Shown here one piece after another: positions 1-5,571 of a stretch of 5,571 nt of DNA; position 1 is the first letter of the stretch, and each line of letters begins with the position of its first letter. Position numbers and translations under genes: made by a program. A model generated the notes under the pieces. It saw only the letters and a program-made list of their open reading frames with translations. It was not told the origin of the DNA and ran no database searches. Source of the DNA: Gammaproteobacteria bacterium (GTDB lineage Bacteria; Pseudomonadota; Gammaproteobacteria; Pseudomonadales; DSM-25080); NCBI GenBank assembly GCA_013372965.1, contig JABXIR010000289.1:1-5571 (forward strand), written 5' to 3'.

Positions 1-665
1 ATTTGGAGTCGAGAGCAAACGCTTTGCGCGCGATCTGACAAATCGCCAATGCTTTCGATGGTGCGATACAAGAAAATAACGTCTACTGGAGGCAGCTCAT
101 TTTCGATCGCGAATAGCGCGTAACGCAATTCACGCTGTAGCGTGTCCGCATCGTCTTCAAGTTGGTGAACTTCCACGATAATCTCGTCGACAAAAGCAAG
201 TTCACGACCCCGGAAACCTGATTCAAGTAAGTCACCGAGTTCATCAATGGCGCGACGAGCCGTAGAAACACATTTTACGGTCACATCGACGAATTGCTTG
301 AAGGTGTCTTGAAGTGGCTCCGGAATCGACATTTTTCGCCCGATAATAACGCCCGTCAGGTCTTTTGCACAATTGGCAATACGATCCTGGCTGTGGAGCA
401 TTTCTAACACGTCGGAACGTGCCACCGGCAAAAACAACGATTTGGGTAAGTTGTTTCGAATGTCAGCTTTGAGTTCGTCGGCACTCTTCTCGTGCTGAGA
501 AATTTTCGTTCTTGACTCAGTTGCCGCGTCCCAGTTTTTTGCGAACACGTGCTCGAAGAATTGAGCGGTTTCGCCGACACATTCATCGACCTCAACCATG
601 TGATTGCGGAGGATGTGCAGTGGAGAACGACTGAACAAGTTGCCTAGGGCTTCACCTATCGCCAT
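1..665 (-). CDS. UPF0111/TIGR00153 (DUF47) PhoU-like protein, 3' end cut by window edge
   Basis: Reading leftward from ATG at 665-663 gives 221 uninterrupted codons to the window edge. Family members such as Haemophilus HI1603 are about 226 residues, so only about five residues and the stop should be missing. The protein is an all-helical, PhoU-like soluble polypeptide without signal peptide or membrane segment. Family landmarks as I recall them are present: the NLFSRSPL start, the KSLFLPVARSD stretch near residues 75-85, IGRKMSIPE near 108-116, and FRGREL at 151-156. Two ExxxD motifs (E59/D63 and E170/D174) resemble the metal-binding motifs of PhoU. In many bacteria this gene lies just upstream of a Pit phosphate transporter gene; in Sinorhizobium meliloti the equivalent orfA-pit pair is PhoB-repressed. 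A pit gene would therefore be expected just left of the window, which is inference. An AGGA lies 12 bases before the ATG. Family assignment is firm; the molecular role is not well defined. Confidence 0.92.
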   Translation of the reverse strand, partial: MAIGEALGNLFSRSPLHILRNHMVEVDECVGETAQFFEHVFAKNWDAATESRTKISQHEKSADELKADIRNNLPKSLFLPVARSDVLEMLHSQDRIANCAKDLTGVIIGRKMSIPEPLQDTFKQFVDVTVKCVSTARRAIDELGDLLESGFRGRELAFVDEIIVEVHQLEDDADTLQRELRYALFAIENELPPVDVIFLYRTIESIGDLSDRAQSVCSRLQ

Positions 666-677
666 ATCGAATAAGAT

Positions 678-681
678 TCCT
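678..681 (-). promoter_or_regulatory. Weak Shine-Dalgarno for the UPF0111 gene
   Basis: On the minus strand AGGA is followed by 12 bases and then the ATG at 665-663. The spacing is longer than ideal. No other in-frame ATG or GTG occurs in the roughly 45 bases upstream, and the protein start aligns with the family start, so this ATG is still the best choice. Confidence 0.45.
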
Positions 682-697
682 ATGTTTGTGATACGTC

Positions 698-705
698 GTA
701 ATAAA
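698..705 (-). promoter_or_regulatory. Possible -10 region for the leftward UPF0111 gene
   Basis: The minus strand reads TTTATTAC here. It contains two overlapping hexamers (TTTATT and TATTAC), each matching TATAAT at four of six positions, about 35-40 bases ahead of the start codon. No good -35 is visible. The repeat array at 728-771 begins 22 bases upstream, a position from which a bound regulator could activate or block transcription. This is a weak prediction based on position and AT content. Confidence 0.3.
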
Positions 706-727
706 CGAACGAAATCATCACTGACTT

Positions 728-771
728 TTGTTACAAGAATGTTACAAAGCTGTCACAAATATGAAACATCA
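728..771 (+). promoter_or_regulatory. Tandem 11-bp repeat array resembling a PhoB (Pho) box
   Basis: Four consecutive 11-base units can be read: TTGTTACAAGA (728-738), ATGTTACAAAG (739-749), CTGTCACAAAT (750-760) and the weaker ATGAAACATCA (761-771). The TG dinucleotides fall at 729, 740, 751 and 762, exactly 11 bases apart. A possible fifth degenerate unit is CCGTAAACATT (772-782). Established knowledge: PhoB binds tandem 11-bp direct repeats of the form CTGTCATAAAT, so period, core and A-rich tail all fit, and the third unit fits best. The neighbouring UPF0111 gene belongs to a family tied to phosphate uptake, which supports the reading. The A-rich tails point along the plus strand, but the TGTNACA core is nearly palindromic, so either divergent gene could be controlled. 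Another OmpR/PhoB-family regulator using 10-11 bp repeats is the main alternative. Confidence 0.65.
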
Positions 772-790
772 CCGTAAACATTCGCTCGGC

Positions 791-796
791 TACAAT
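791..796 (+). promoter_or_regulatory. Candidate -10 element for the ATPase-glnE unit
   Basis: TACAAT matches the sigma70 -10 consensus at five of six positions and lies 20 bases past the repeat array at 728-771. The expected -35 region (about 767-774) has no resemblance to TTGACA. That is typical of promoters that depend on an activator such as PhoB, whose box replaces the -35. Transcription would start near 803 and give a leader of about 138 bases before the ATG at 942. Overlapping AT-rich hexamers (TAATAT at 797-802) are possible alternatives. Confidence 0.45.
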
Positions 797-829
797 TAAT
801 ATAGCTAACAGTTTTGTAATTCTCTCGAA

Positions 830-893
830 TTTTGGCACTGATTCTACCGTACTTGGGTTCGAAACTGCCAAAAACGACGGCTAGTTCGTCGTT
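830..893 (+). repeat. Two abutting inverted repeats in the plus-strand leader
   Basis: The first pair is TTTTGGCA (830-837) with TGCCAAAA (866-873), a perfect 8-bp match around a 28-base loop. The second is AACGACG (873-879) with CGTCGTT (887-893), a perfect 7-bp stem around the 7-base loop GCTAGTT. They share base 873, so the two helices could nearly stack in RNA. Both lie between the predicted start of transcription and the ATPase start codon. The run after the second stem (GTTTAAA) has too few T residues for a convincing intrinsic terminator. Role unknown; a regulatory leader or an operator is possible. Confidence 0.4.
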
Positions 894-926
894 GTTTAAA
901 CTGTTACATTAAAACAAAAAACAACT

Positions 927-931
927 GGGGA
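927..931 (+). promoter_or_regulatory. Shine-Dalgarno for the GspE-family ATPase
   Basis: GGGGA lies 10 bases before the ATG at 942 in an otherwise A-rich leader. It is the only purine-rich GG-containing stretch close to this start, and supports choosing this ATG. Confidence 0.55.
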
Positions 932-941
932 ACAATTAATA

Positions 942-2708
942 ATGGTCAGTTCCATCTCGACCCCAAATTTGAAACGTGCGGATTTAACTTGGTTAGTCGC
1001 ACAATTGCAACAGGCAAACGTCCTCGATGAGCTTGCTGAGGTGCGTCTTCGCGCTCGATCAGATGATCGAGGTAACAACGATGTGCTGTTTTTGGCTAAG
1101 GCGAAACTCCCCACGATTTCGGGTGATGTGCTTGATGGCAGTTATTTGGCAAGTTGGCTCTCCGAGCGGTCTCAGTTGCCCATCGTTGAAATCAACCCTC
1201 TCAAAATTGAGGTTGAGAAAGTCACCACGGTCATGTCGGCGGCTTTTGCTCAGCGTCACGGCATACTCTGTGTCGAGCTGTCACCAACCGAACTAGTGAT
1301 CGCGGTGTCCGACCCCTTCGATGATTCTTGGGTTCAAGACGTTCAGCATGCCCAGCGACGCGAGGTCAAACGTGTGCTTGGGGATGCCTCCGCCATTGCA
1401 AAGTATACCCAAGACTTTTACGCGTTATCGAAGTCGGTTGCGGGTGCTAACGCTCAAACCACTCAGGGCAAATCGTCGGGGCTGAGAAGCTTCGAGCAAT
1501 TGGTCGATCTCAATGCACTTGGCTCTCCCGATGCGAACGATCAGCATGTGATACGTATCGTCGATTGGTTGTTACAGTATGCGTTCGACGAACGAGCGTC
1601 CGACATTCACATTGAGCCTCGCCGCGAGCAAGCCCGAATTCGTCTAAGAATCGATGGGCGTCTTCAAACGATCTATGATCTGCCCGCTGAGGTCAACGCG
1701 GCAGTTACTTCGCGTTTAAAGGTTTTGGCGAGAATGGATGTTGCGGAGAAGCGACGCCCCCAAGATGGCCGGATAAAAACTCGAACCCCCTCAAATCGCG
1801 AAGTGGAGTTACGTTTATCGACTCTGCCGACTGCATTTGGTGAGAAGCTCGTGGTGCGGGTATTCGACCCAGACGTATTGTTAAGACCATTCGAGAGTTT
1901 AGGACTTCACTCTAAAGATCTAGATCGTTGGAATGCGATGTCTCAGCGGTCGCACGGTATTGTGCTCGTTACAGGCCCTACTGGGTCGGGTAAAACCACC
2001 ACGCTCTATACCACGTTGAAGCAGTTGGCGACCGATGAGGTGAATGTCTCTACGATCGAAGATCCGATCGAAATGGTGGAAGACTCTTTCAACCAGATGC
2101 AAGTGCATTCGGCCATTGGCTTAGATTTCGCGGCGGGTGTTCGAACACTGCTGCGCCAGGATCCAGATATCATCATGATCGGCGAGATTCGCGATCGAGA
2201 AACAGCCGACATGGCAATCCAAGCGGCGCTTACCGGGCACTTAGTGCTGTCGACGCTTCATACCAACGATGCTGCCTCGGCCTTGACTCGATTAATGGAA
2301 TTCGGTGTGCCTAGTTATCTGCTCGCGTCGACGATTGAGGGTGTTATGGCCCAGCGACTCGTTCGATTGCTGTGTGACCATTGCAAGCAGCCCGAGTCAG
2401 TCGATGCAGAGTCATGGTCTAAGTTAGCGAAGCCGTTTAAAATCACCGCACCGACACAAGTGTTCACTGCGGGCGGCTGTAAGCATTGTCGTCAGACCGG
2501 ATACAGTGGTCGTCAGGGTATTTATGAGGTACTCGAATTTGATCGGGAAATGACCGCGATGCTCAGCGAAGACGACGCGGCAAAAGCGTTAGCACGCCAT
2601 GCGTATACGAAGGGTACTAAGAGTTTACGAGCGGCCGGATTGTTGAAAGTAGCAGAGGGGCGCACCTCTCTCGAGGAAGTTTTGCGAGTAACATCGAGTG
2701 TCGACTAA
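942..2708 (+). CDS. GspE/PulE/PilB-family secretion or pilus assembly ATPase
   Basis: This 588-residue cytoplasmic ATPase belongs to the family that drives type II secretion and type IV pilus assembly, working as a hexamer under an inner-membrane platform protein. An N-terminal T2SSE_N/MshEN-like region (roughly 1-165) is followed by a variable linker (about 165-185). The N2 domain carries ASDIHIEP (219-226) and RRPQDGR (271-277). The ATPase core has Walker A GPTGSGKTT (345-353), the Asp box TIEDPIE (371-377), Walker B with DPDIIMIGE (407-415) and the His box HLVLSTLHTND (433-443). Zinc-binding cysteine pairs C478/C481 and C513/C516 are complete. Every catalytic motif is intact, so it should be active. 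The tetracysteine motif and length favour assembly ATPases (GspE, PilB, MshE) over PilT retraction motors. No pseudopilin or platform gene lies beside it, so the machine it serves cannot be told. Its 3' end overlaps glnE by 11 bp, implying cotranscription. Confidence 0.93.
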   Translation: MVSSISTPNLKRADLTWLVAQLQQANVLDELAEVRLRARSDDRGNNDVLFLAKAKLPTISGDVLDGSYLASWLSERSQLPIVEINPLKIEVEKVTTVMSAAFAQRHGILCVELSPTELVIAVSDPFDDSWVQDVQHAQRREVKRVLGDASAIAKYTQDFYALSKSVAGANAQTTQGKSSGLRSFEQLVDLNALGSPDANDQHVIRIVDWLLQYAFDERASDIHIEPRREQARIRLRIDGRLQTIYDLPAEVNAAVTSRLKVLARMDVAEKRRPQDGRIKTRTPSNREVELRLSTLPTAFGEKLVVRVFDPDVLLRPFESLGLHSKDLDRWNAMSQRSHGIVLVTGPTGSGKTTTLYTTLKQLATDEVNVSTIEDPIEMVEDSFNQMQVHSAIGLDFAAGVRTLLRQDPDIIMIGEIRDRETADMAIQAALTGHLVLSTLHTNDAASALTRLMEFGVPSYLLASTIEGVMAQRLVRLLCDHCKQPESVDAESWSKLAKPFKITAPTQVFTAGGCKHCRQTGYSGRQGIYEVLEFDREMTAMLSEDDAAKALARHAYTKGTKSLRAAGLLKVAEGRTSLEEVLRVTSSVD

Positions 2709-5547
2709 ACCGAGTGTCTCCAAGTTTATTGAAGCCCGTCAGCAACGAATTCGTCAACGCTTGGCCGATGAGACCTCGTTTGGGGCGCTTCCGAGCGAGC
2801 TTCTTACTGCGCTGACGGCGTCCGATTACCTTCTCGATCTTTTTCTGCAAGATCGTTTCTCCAGCGTTTGGGTTGAGTCCGTTTTGAGCAAAGGCTGGTC
2901 AATCGAACAAGAGCTGAAATCTCTCGAGTTTGTGATTGATCGGATCGACGACGAAAGCGAGTTTAATCATCGTCTGCGCGTGGCGCGTCAGCAAGTTCAG
3001 TCTGCTCTTATTATTCGGGACCTATCGAGGTTGAACTCAACGGAATCCACCTGTCGTTGTATTAGCGCGGCAGCGGACTACTTCATTCAGATTGCCCGCG
3101 ATTGGCATTACCAGCAGCTCGTAAAGCGACATGGTGCCCCAGATACAAAGGGCGGCCCACCCCTAGAGCTTCAGGTTCTCGCGATGGGTAAACTGGGCGG
3201 TCAAGAGCTCAATTTATCTTCCGATATCGACTTGATTTTCTGCTACCGTCACGGCGGCTATACCACTGGCGACAAAGCGATTGATCATCAAACATTCTTC
3301 ACCCGAGTTGGGCAGGGCATTATTCGAAGCCTGGATCAACGAACAGCGGATGGATTTGTCTATCGTGTGGATATGCGACTAAGACCCTATGGCTCGAGTG
3401 GTGCGCTGGTCTCAAGCTTTGATGCGTTCGAACAGTACCTAGCCACTCAAGCGCGCTCGTGGGAGCGATACGCGCTTGCTAAGGCGCGGGTGATTAAGGC
3501 ATCGCTCGATCAGTCCGATGCCGACGAGTTGAATAATATTATTCAGCCGTTTAGTTTCCGACGTTACATTGATTACAGCGTCATTGACTCTCTGCGTGAT
3601 ATCAAGGCACTGATCAAGTCAGAGAATGCTCGGCTGAATCGCCGGCACAACGTTAAATTGGGCCCCGGAGGTATTCGCGAAGTCGAGTTCATTGTGCAGA
3701 GCTTTCAAGTGACATTAGGTGGACGACTCATTGAATTGCGCAATCCCAGTGTTTTTGCAGCCTTGCCATTGCTCGCAAAGCACGGCTGTCTGAGTGAAAG
3801 CGACGTCGCGATACTCAGGTCCGCTTATGAATTTTTACGGAACTGCGAACACGCCATTCAAGCTTGGCGTGATGAGCAGTCGCAGACGCTTCCTGCCGAT
3901 GAAGAAACGTTTGCCTATCTAGCCTGGGTCATGGGTTTTGACGACGTCGATACCTTTCTCGAAATGCTCGATGAGCATCGTGAACGATGCGCTCAGTTAT
4001 TCACCGACACAATCAAAGAAGAGGCGACGGTCAGGGAATCGAGGTTCCAGTTAGACGCGCGTTGGTACCAACTTTGGCAAAACGATTTAGCGGGAGTCGA
4101 CCTGAATTTCTTCGGCTTTCTCGATATTCAGGTGGTCGTTGAACAGATCCACGAACTCCAGAGCAATCGTGCATTTGAAAATTTACACACGGAGTCTCGT
4201 AAGCGGGTTGATGAGTTTGCACCGCGTTTGCTCGCTGCGTGTGCGAGCACCGAGAAACCGAACAAGACATTGGGACGATGTTGGCCAATTCTTAACAGTA
4301 TTTTACGTCGCTCGACATACATGGTGATGTTGCTCGAGCATCCCCAAGCGCTCGGCGAGTTGGTGAAATTGGCTGCGGCGAGCCCTTGGATCGCCGAACA
4401 GTTTGCTCGTCATCCAGCGTTACTGCATGAGCTGCTTAATGCATCTCAGCTCTATACACCGCCGTCACGTGAGCAATTGCAGAGTGAAATCCGTCAGCAA
4501 CTGATGCGATTAAATTGGGATGATCTCGAGGGGCATATGGAAGTGCTTCGTTACTTCAAGCAGTCTCACGTACTTCGGGTTGCCGCGTGTGAAGTGACGG
4601 ATCGGTTGCCGCTAATGAAGGTGAGTGATTACCTGACGTTTTTGGCTGAAGTGATTCTAGAGCAAGTATTGGCTATTGCTTGGACGCAAATGACCGAGCG
4701 ACACGGTGCCCCAACTCATAACGGCGATGCGTTGCTTAGTGGCGATCGCTTCTGCGTGCTTGCCTACGGGAAGCTGGGCGGTTGGGAACTTGGTCACTCA
4801 TCCGATCTCGATATTGTGTTTATTCATGATACCGACCCAATTGCGCAAAGTAACGGTGCAAAGCCGCTCGATAATCAAACCTTTTTCGCAAGGCTCGGGC
4901 AGCGAATGATTCATATTATGGCAACTGAAATGCCTTCGGGGCGGCTGTATGAAATCGATACTCGGCTGCGACCTTCAGGTAACTCAGGTCCGCTAGTGAG
5001 CAGCTTAAAAGCCTTTACGAAGTACCAACAGAAGTCGGCTTGGGTATGGGAACATCAAGCGCTTGTGCGAGCGCGAGTCGTTGCCGGTGACGGTGAGTTA
5101 GCACGACGGATCAATGAAGTTCGCTCTAGCGTTCTGTCGATGCCGCGCGACGAGGTTGAACTTCGCTCTGAAGTACTCGCCATGCGACAGAAGATGATGA
5201 GCCATCTCGGTAACCAAAAAACCGATAAATTCCATCTAAAACAAGACAAAGGGGGGATGGTTGATATCGAATTTATGGTACAGTTCCTCGTATTGGCAAA
5301 AGCTCAATCGAATCAGTCGCTTCTAAAATGGACAGACAACATCCGTTTGTTAGAGGCGTTTGTCGATGTCGGTTTGTTTTCATCAGATCAATGCAAACGA
5401 CTCACCGAAGCTTACAAGGCTTATCGGTCAGCTGGCCATCGCTTAGCGCTGCAGCAAAAAGGCAATTGGGTAGACCCTGAAAAATGGCGTGCCCCTAGGC
5501 AAGATGTTATCGAGCTTTGGTCTCGATATTTAAGTGAAAACGAATAA
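2698..5547 (+). CDS. glnE: Bifunctional glutamine synthetase adenylyltransferase/adenylyl-removing enzyme
   Basis: GlnE attaches AMP to glutamine synthetase to switch it off and removes it by phosphorolysis to switch it on, under PII (GlnB) and glutamine control in the cytoplasm. The 949-residue product is close to the 946 residues of E. coli GlnE. Two homologous nucleotidyltransferase halves are visible. The N-terminal adenylyl-removing half has GKLGGQEL then D176/D178, MRLRPYGSSG (226-235) and GGIREVEF (324-331). The C-terminal adenylylating half has GKLGGWEL then D703/D705, TRLRPSGNSG (755-764) and GGMVDIEF (852-859). Both acidic pairs are intact, so both activities are expected. The start is GTG at 2698, within the end of the ATPase gene (11-bp overlap). 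The LTxSD motif, at residues 39-43 here and near 36-40 in E. coli, supports it. The closest strong SD-like run, GAGGAAG (2673-2679), is 18 bases away, so translation probably depends on coupling. Confidence 0.97.
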   Translation: MSTKPSVSKFIEARQQRIRQRLADETSFGALPSELLTALTASDYLLDLFLQDRFSSVWVESVLSKGWSIEQELKSLEFVIDRIDDESEFNHRLRVARQQVQSALIIRDLSRLNSTESTCRCISAAADYFIQIARDWHYQQLVKRHGAPDTKGGPPLELQVLAMGKLGGQELNLSSDIDLIFCYRHGGYTTGDKAIDHQTFFTRVGQGIIRSLDQRTADGFVYRVDMRLRPYGSSGALVSSFDAFEQYLATQARSWERYALAKARVIKASLDQSDADELNNIIQPFSFRRYIDYSVIDSLRDIKALIKSENARLNRRHNVKLGPGGIREVEFIVQSFQVTLGGRLIELRNPSVFAALPLLAKHGCLSESDVAILRSAYEFLRNCEHAIQAWRDEQSQTLPADEETFAYLAWVMGFDDVDTFLEMLDEHRERCAQLFTDTIKEEATVRESRFQLDARWYQLWQNDLAGVDLNFFGFLDIQVVVEQIHELQSNRAFENLHTESRKRVDEFAPRLLAACASTEKPNKTLGRCWPILNSILRRSTYMVMLLEHPQALGELVKLAAASPWIAEQFARHPALLHELLNASQLYTPPSREQLQSEIRQQLMRLNWDDLEGHMEVLRYFKQSHVLRVAACEVTDRLPLMKVSDYLTFLAEVILEQVLAIAWTQMTERHGAPTHNGDALLSGDRFCVLAYGKLGGWELGHSSDLDIVFIHDTDPIAQSNGAKPLDNQTFFARLGQRMIHIMATEMPSGRLYEIDTRLRPSGNSGPLVSSLKAFTKYQQKSAWVWEHQALVRARVVAGDGELARRINEVRSSVLSMPRDEVELRSEVLAMRQKMMSHLGNQKTDKFHLKQDKGGMVDIEFMVQFLVLAKAQSNQSLLKWTDNIRLLEAFVDVGLFSSDQCKRLTEAYKAYRSAGHRLALQQKGNWVDPEKWRAPRQDVIELWSRYLSENE

Positions 5548-5555
5548 TTTATTTT

Positions 5556-5559
5556 GGAG
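5556..5559 (+). promoter_or_regulatory. Shine-Dalgarno for the gene starting at 5566
   Basis: GGAG is followed by six bases and then ATG at 5566, which is near-ideal spacing. It lies only 8 bases after the glnE stop, so the downstream gene is probably in the same transcript. Confidence 0.7.
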
Positions 5560-5565
5560 TGATCA

Positions 5566-5571
5566 ATGTCG
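5566..5571 (+). CDS. Start of a downstream gene, only two codons visible
   Basis: ATG TCG (Met-Ser) opens 18 bases after the glnE stop codon behind a good ribosome binding site, and the window ends there. The sequence cannot identify the product. In Pseudomonas, glnE is followed by ilvE (branched-chain aminotransferase), whose product begins Met-Ser, so ilvE is a reasonable guess from context. No terminator is visible in the 18-base gap, which suggests read-through from glnE. Confidence 0.5.

Noticed and set aside
832..860. TTGGCA (832-837) as a -35 for a second promoter.
   Set aside because: No acceptable -10 lies 16-18 bases downstream (the region reads around GGGTTC), and the hexamer is already part of the inverted repeat.
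854..865. GGGTTCGAAAC resembles the T-arm of a tRNA.
   Set aside because: No acceptor, D or anticodon stems can be built around it on either strand; the resemblance is limited to about 10 bases.
873..900. Hairpin AACGACG/CGTCGTT as an intrinsic terminator.
   Set aside because: The stem has only 7 bp and is followed by GTTTAAA rather than a T run. Termination here would also cut off the ATPase-glnE transcript.
901..911. CTGTTACATTA, another TGTTACA core upstream of the ATPase start.
   Set aside because: It is a single copy and out of 11-bp phase with the array at 728-771, so on its own it is not convincing as a regulator site.
792..941. The 10-base direct repeat ACAATTAATA at 792-801 and 932-941.
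   Set aside because: It is short and AT-rich in an AT-rich intergenic region. One copy overlaps the predicted -10 and the other abuts the ATG; chance is the simplest explanation.
896..1114. A minus-strand open frame of 72 codons across the ATPase start.
   Set aside because: It overlaps the well-supported ATPase coding region and the A-rich leader, resembles no family I recognise, and looks like an antisense shadow.
4031..4327. Several short open frames on both strands inside glnE.
   Set aside because: They lie wholly within the strongly supported glnE frame and show no recognisable domains or independent start signals.

Overview
The window looks like chromosomal DNA from a gammaproteobacterium, probably free-living. 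Base composition is roughly balanced by eye. The evidence is a full-length two-domain GlnE, a proteobacterial nitrogen regulator similar in length and N-terminal layout to the enterobacterial enzyme, and a UPF0111/TIGR00153 protein close to the Haemophilus HI1603 type. No mobile element, CRISPR array, rRNA or tRNA is visible, and about 95% of the window is coding. I cannot name the genus.

Layout. Positions 1-665 (minus strand) hold all but the last few codons of a PhoU-like DUF47/UPF0111 gene, which in many bacteria precedes a Pit low-affinity phosphate transporter. Positions 666-941 are a 276-base divergent intergenic region. It contains a striking tandem array of 11-bp repeats with TGTNACA-like cores (728-771) that resembles a PhoB box, a good -10 hexamer without a -35 on the plus strand, and two abutting inverted repeats in the plus-strand leader. 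Positions 942-2708 (plus) encode a complete GspE/PulE/PilB-family assembly ATPase. Positions 2698-5547 (plus) encode glnE, the bifunctional glutamine synthetase adenylyltransferase/adenylyl-removing enzyme. It starts at a GTG that overlaps the ATPase gene by 11 bp. A further gene opens at 5566 behind a good ribosome binding site.

How the parts fit. The leftward gene belongs to phosphate homeostasis, and the phosphate-type operator between the divergent genes is well placed to control it. The same operator, and better by orientation, could act on the rightward ATPase-glnE unit. That would put an assembly ATPase and the control of glutamine synthetase under phosphate status; this link is inference only. 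The ATPase has no pseudopilin, GspF or other secretion partner beside it, so it is either an orphan or works with a machine encoded elsewhere. I see no clearly new multi-gene system. The most unusual features are the operator array and the overlapping ATPase-glnE pair.
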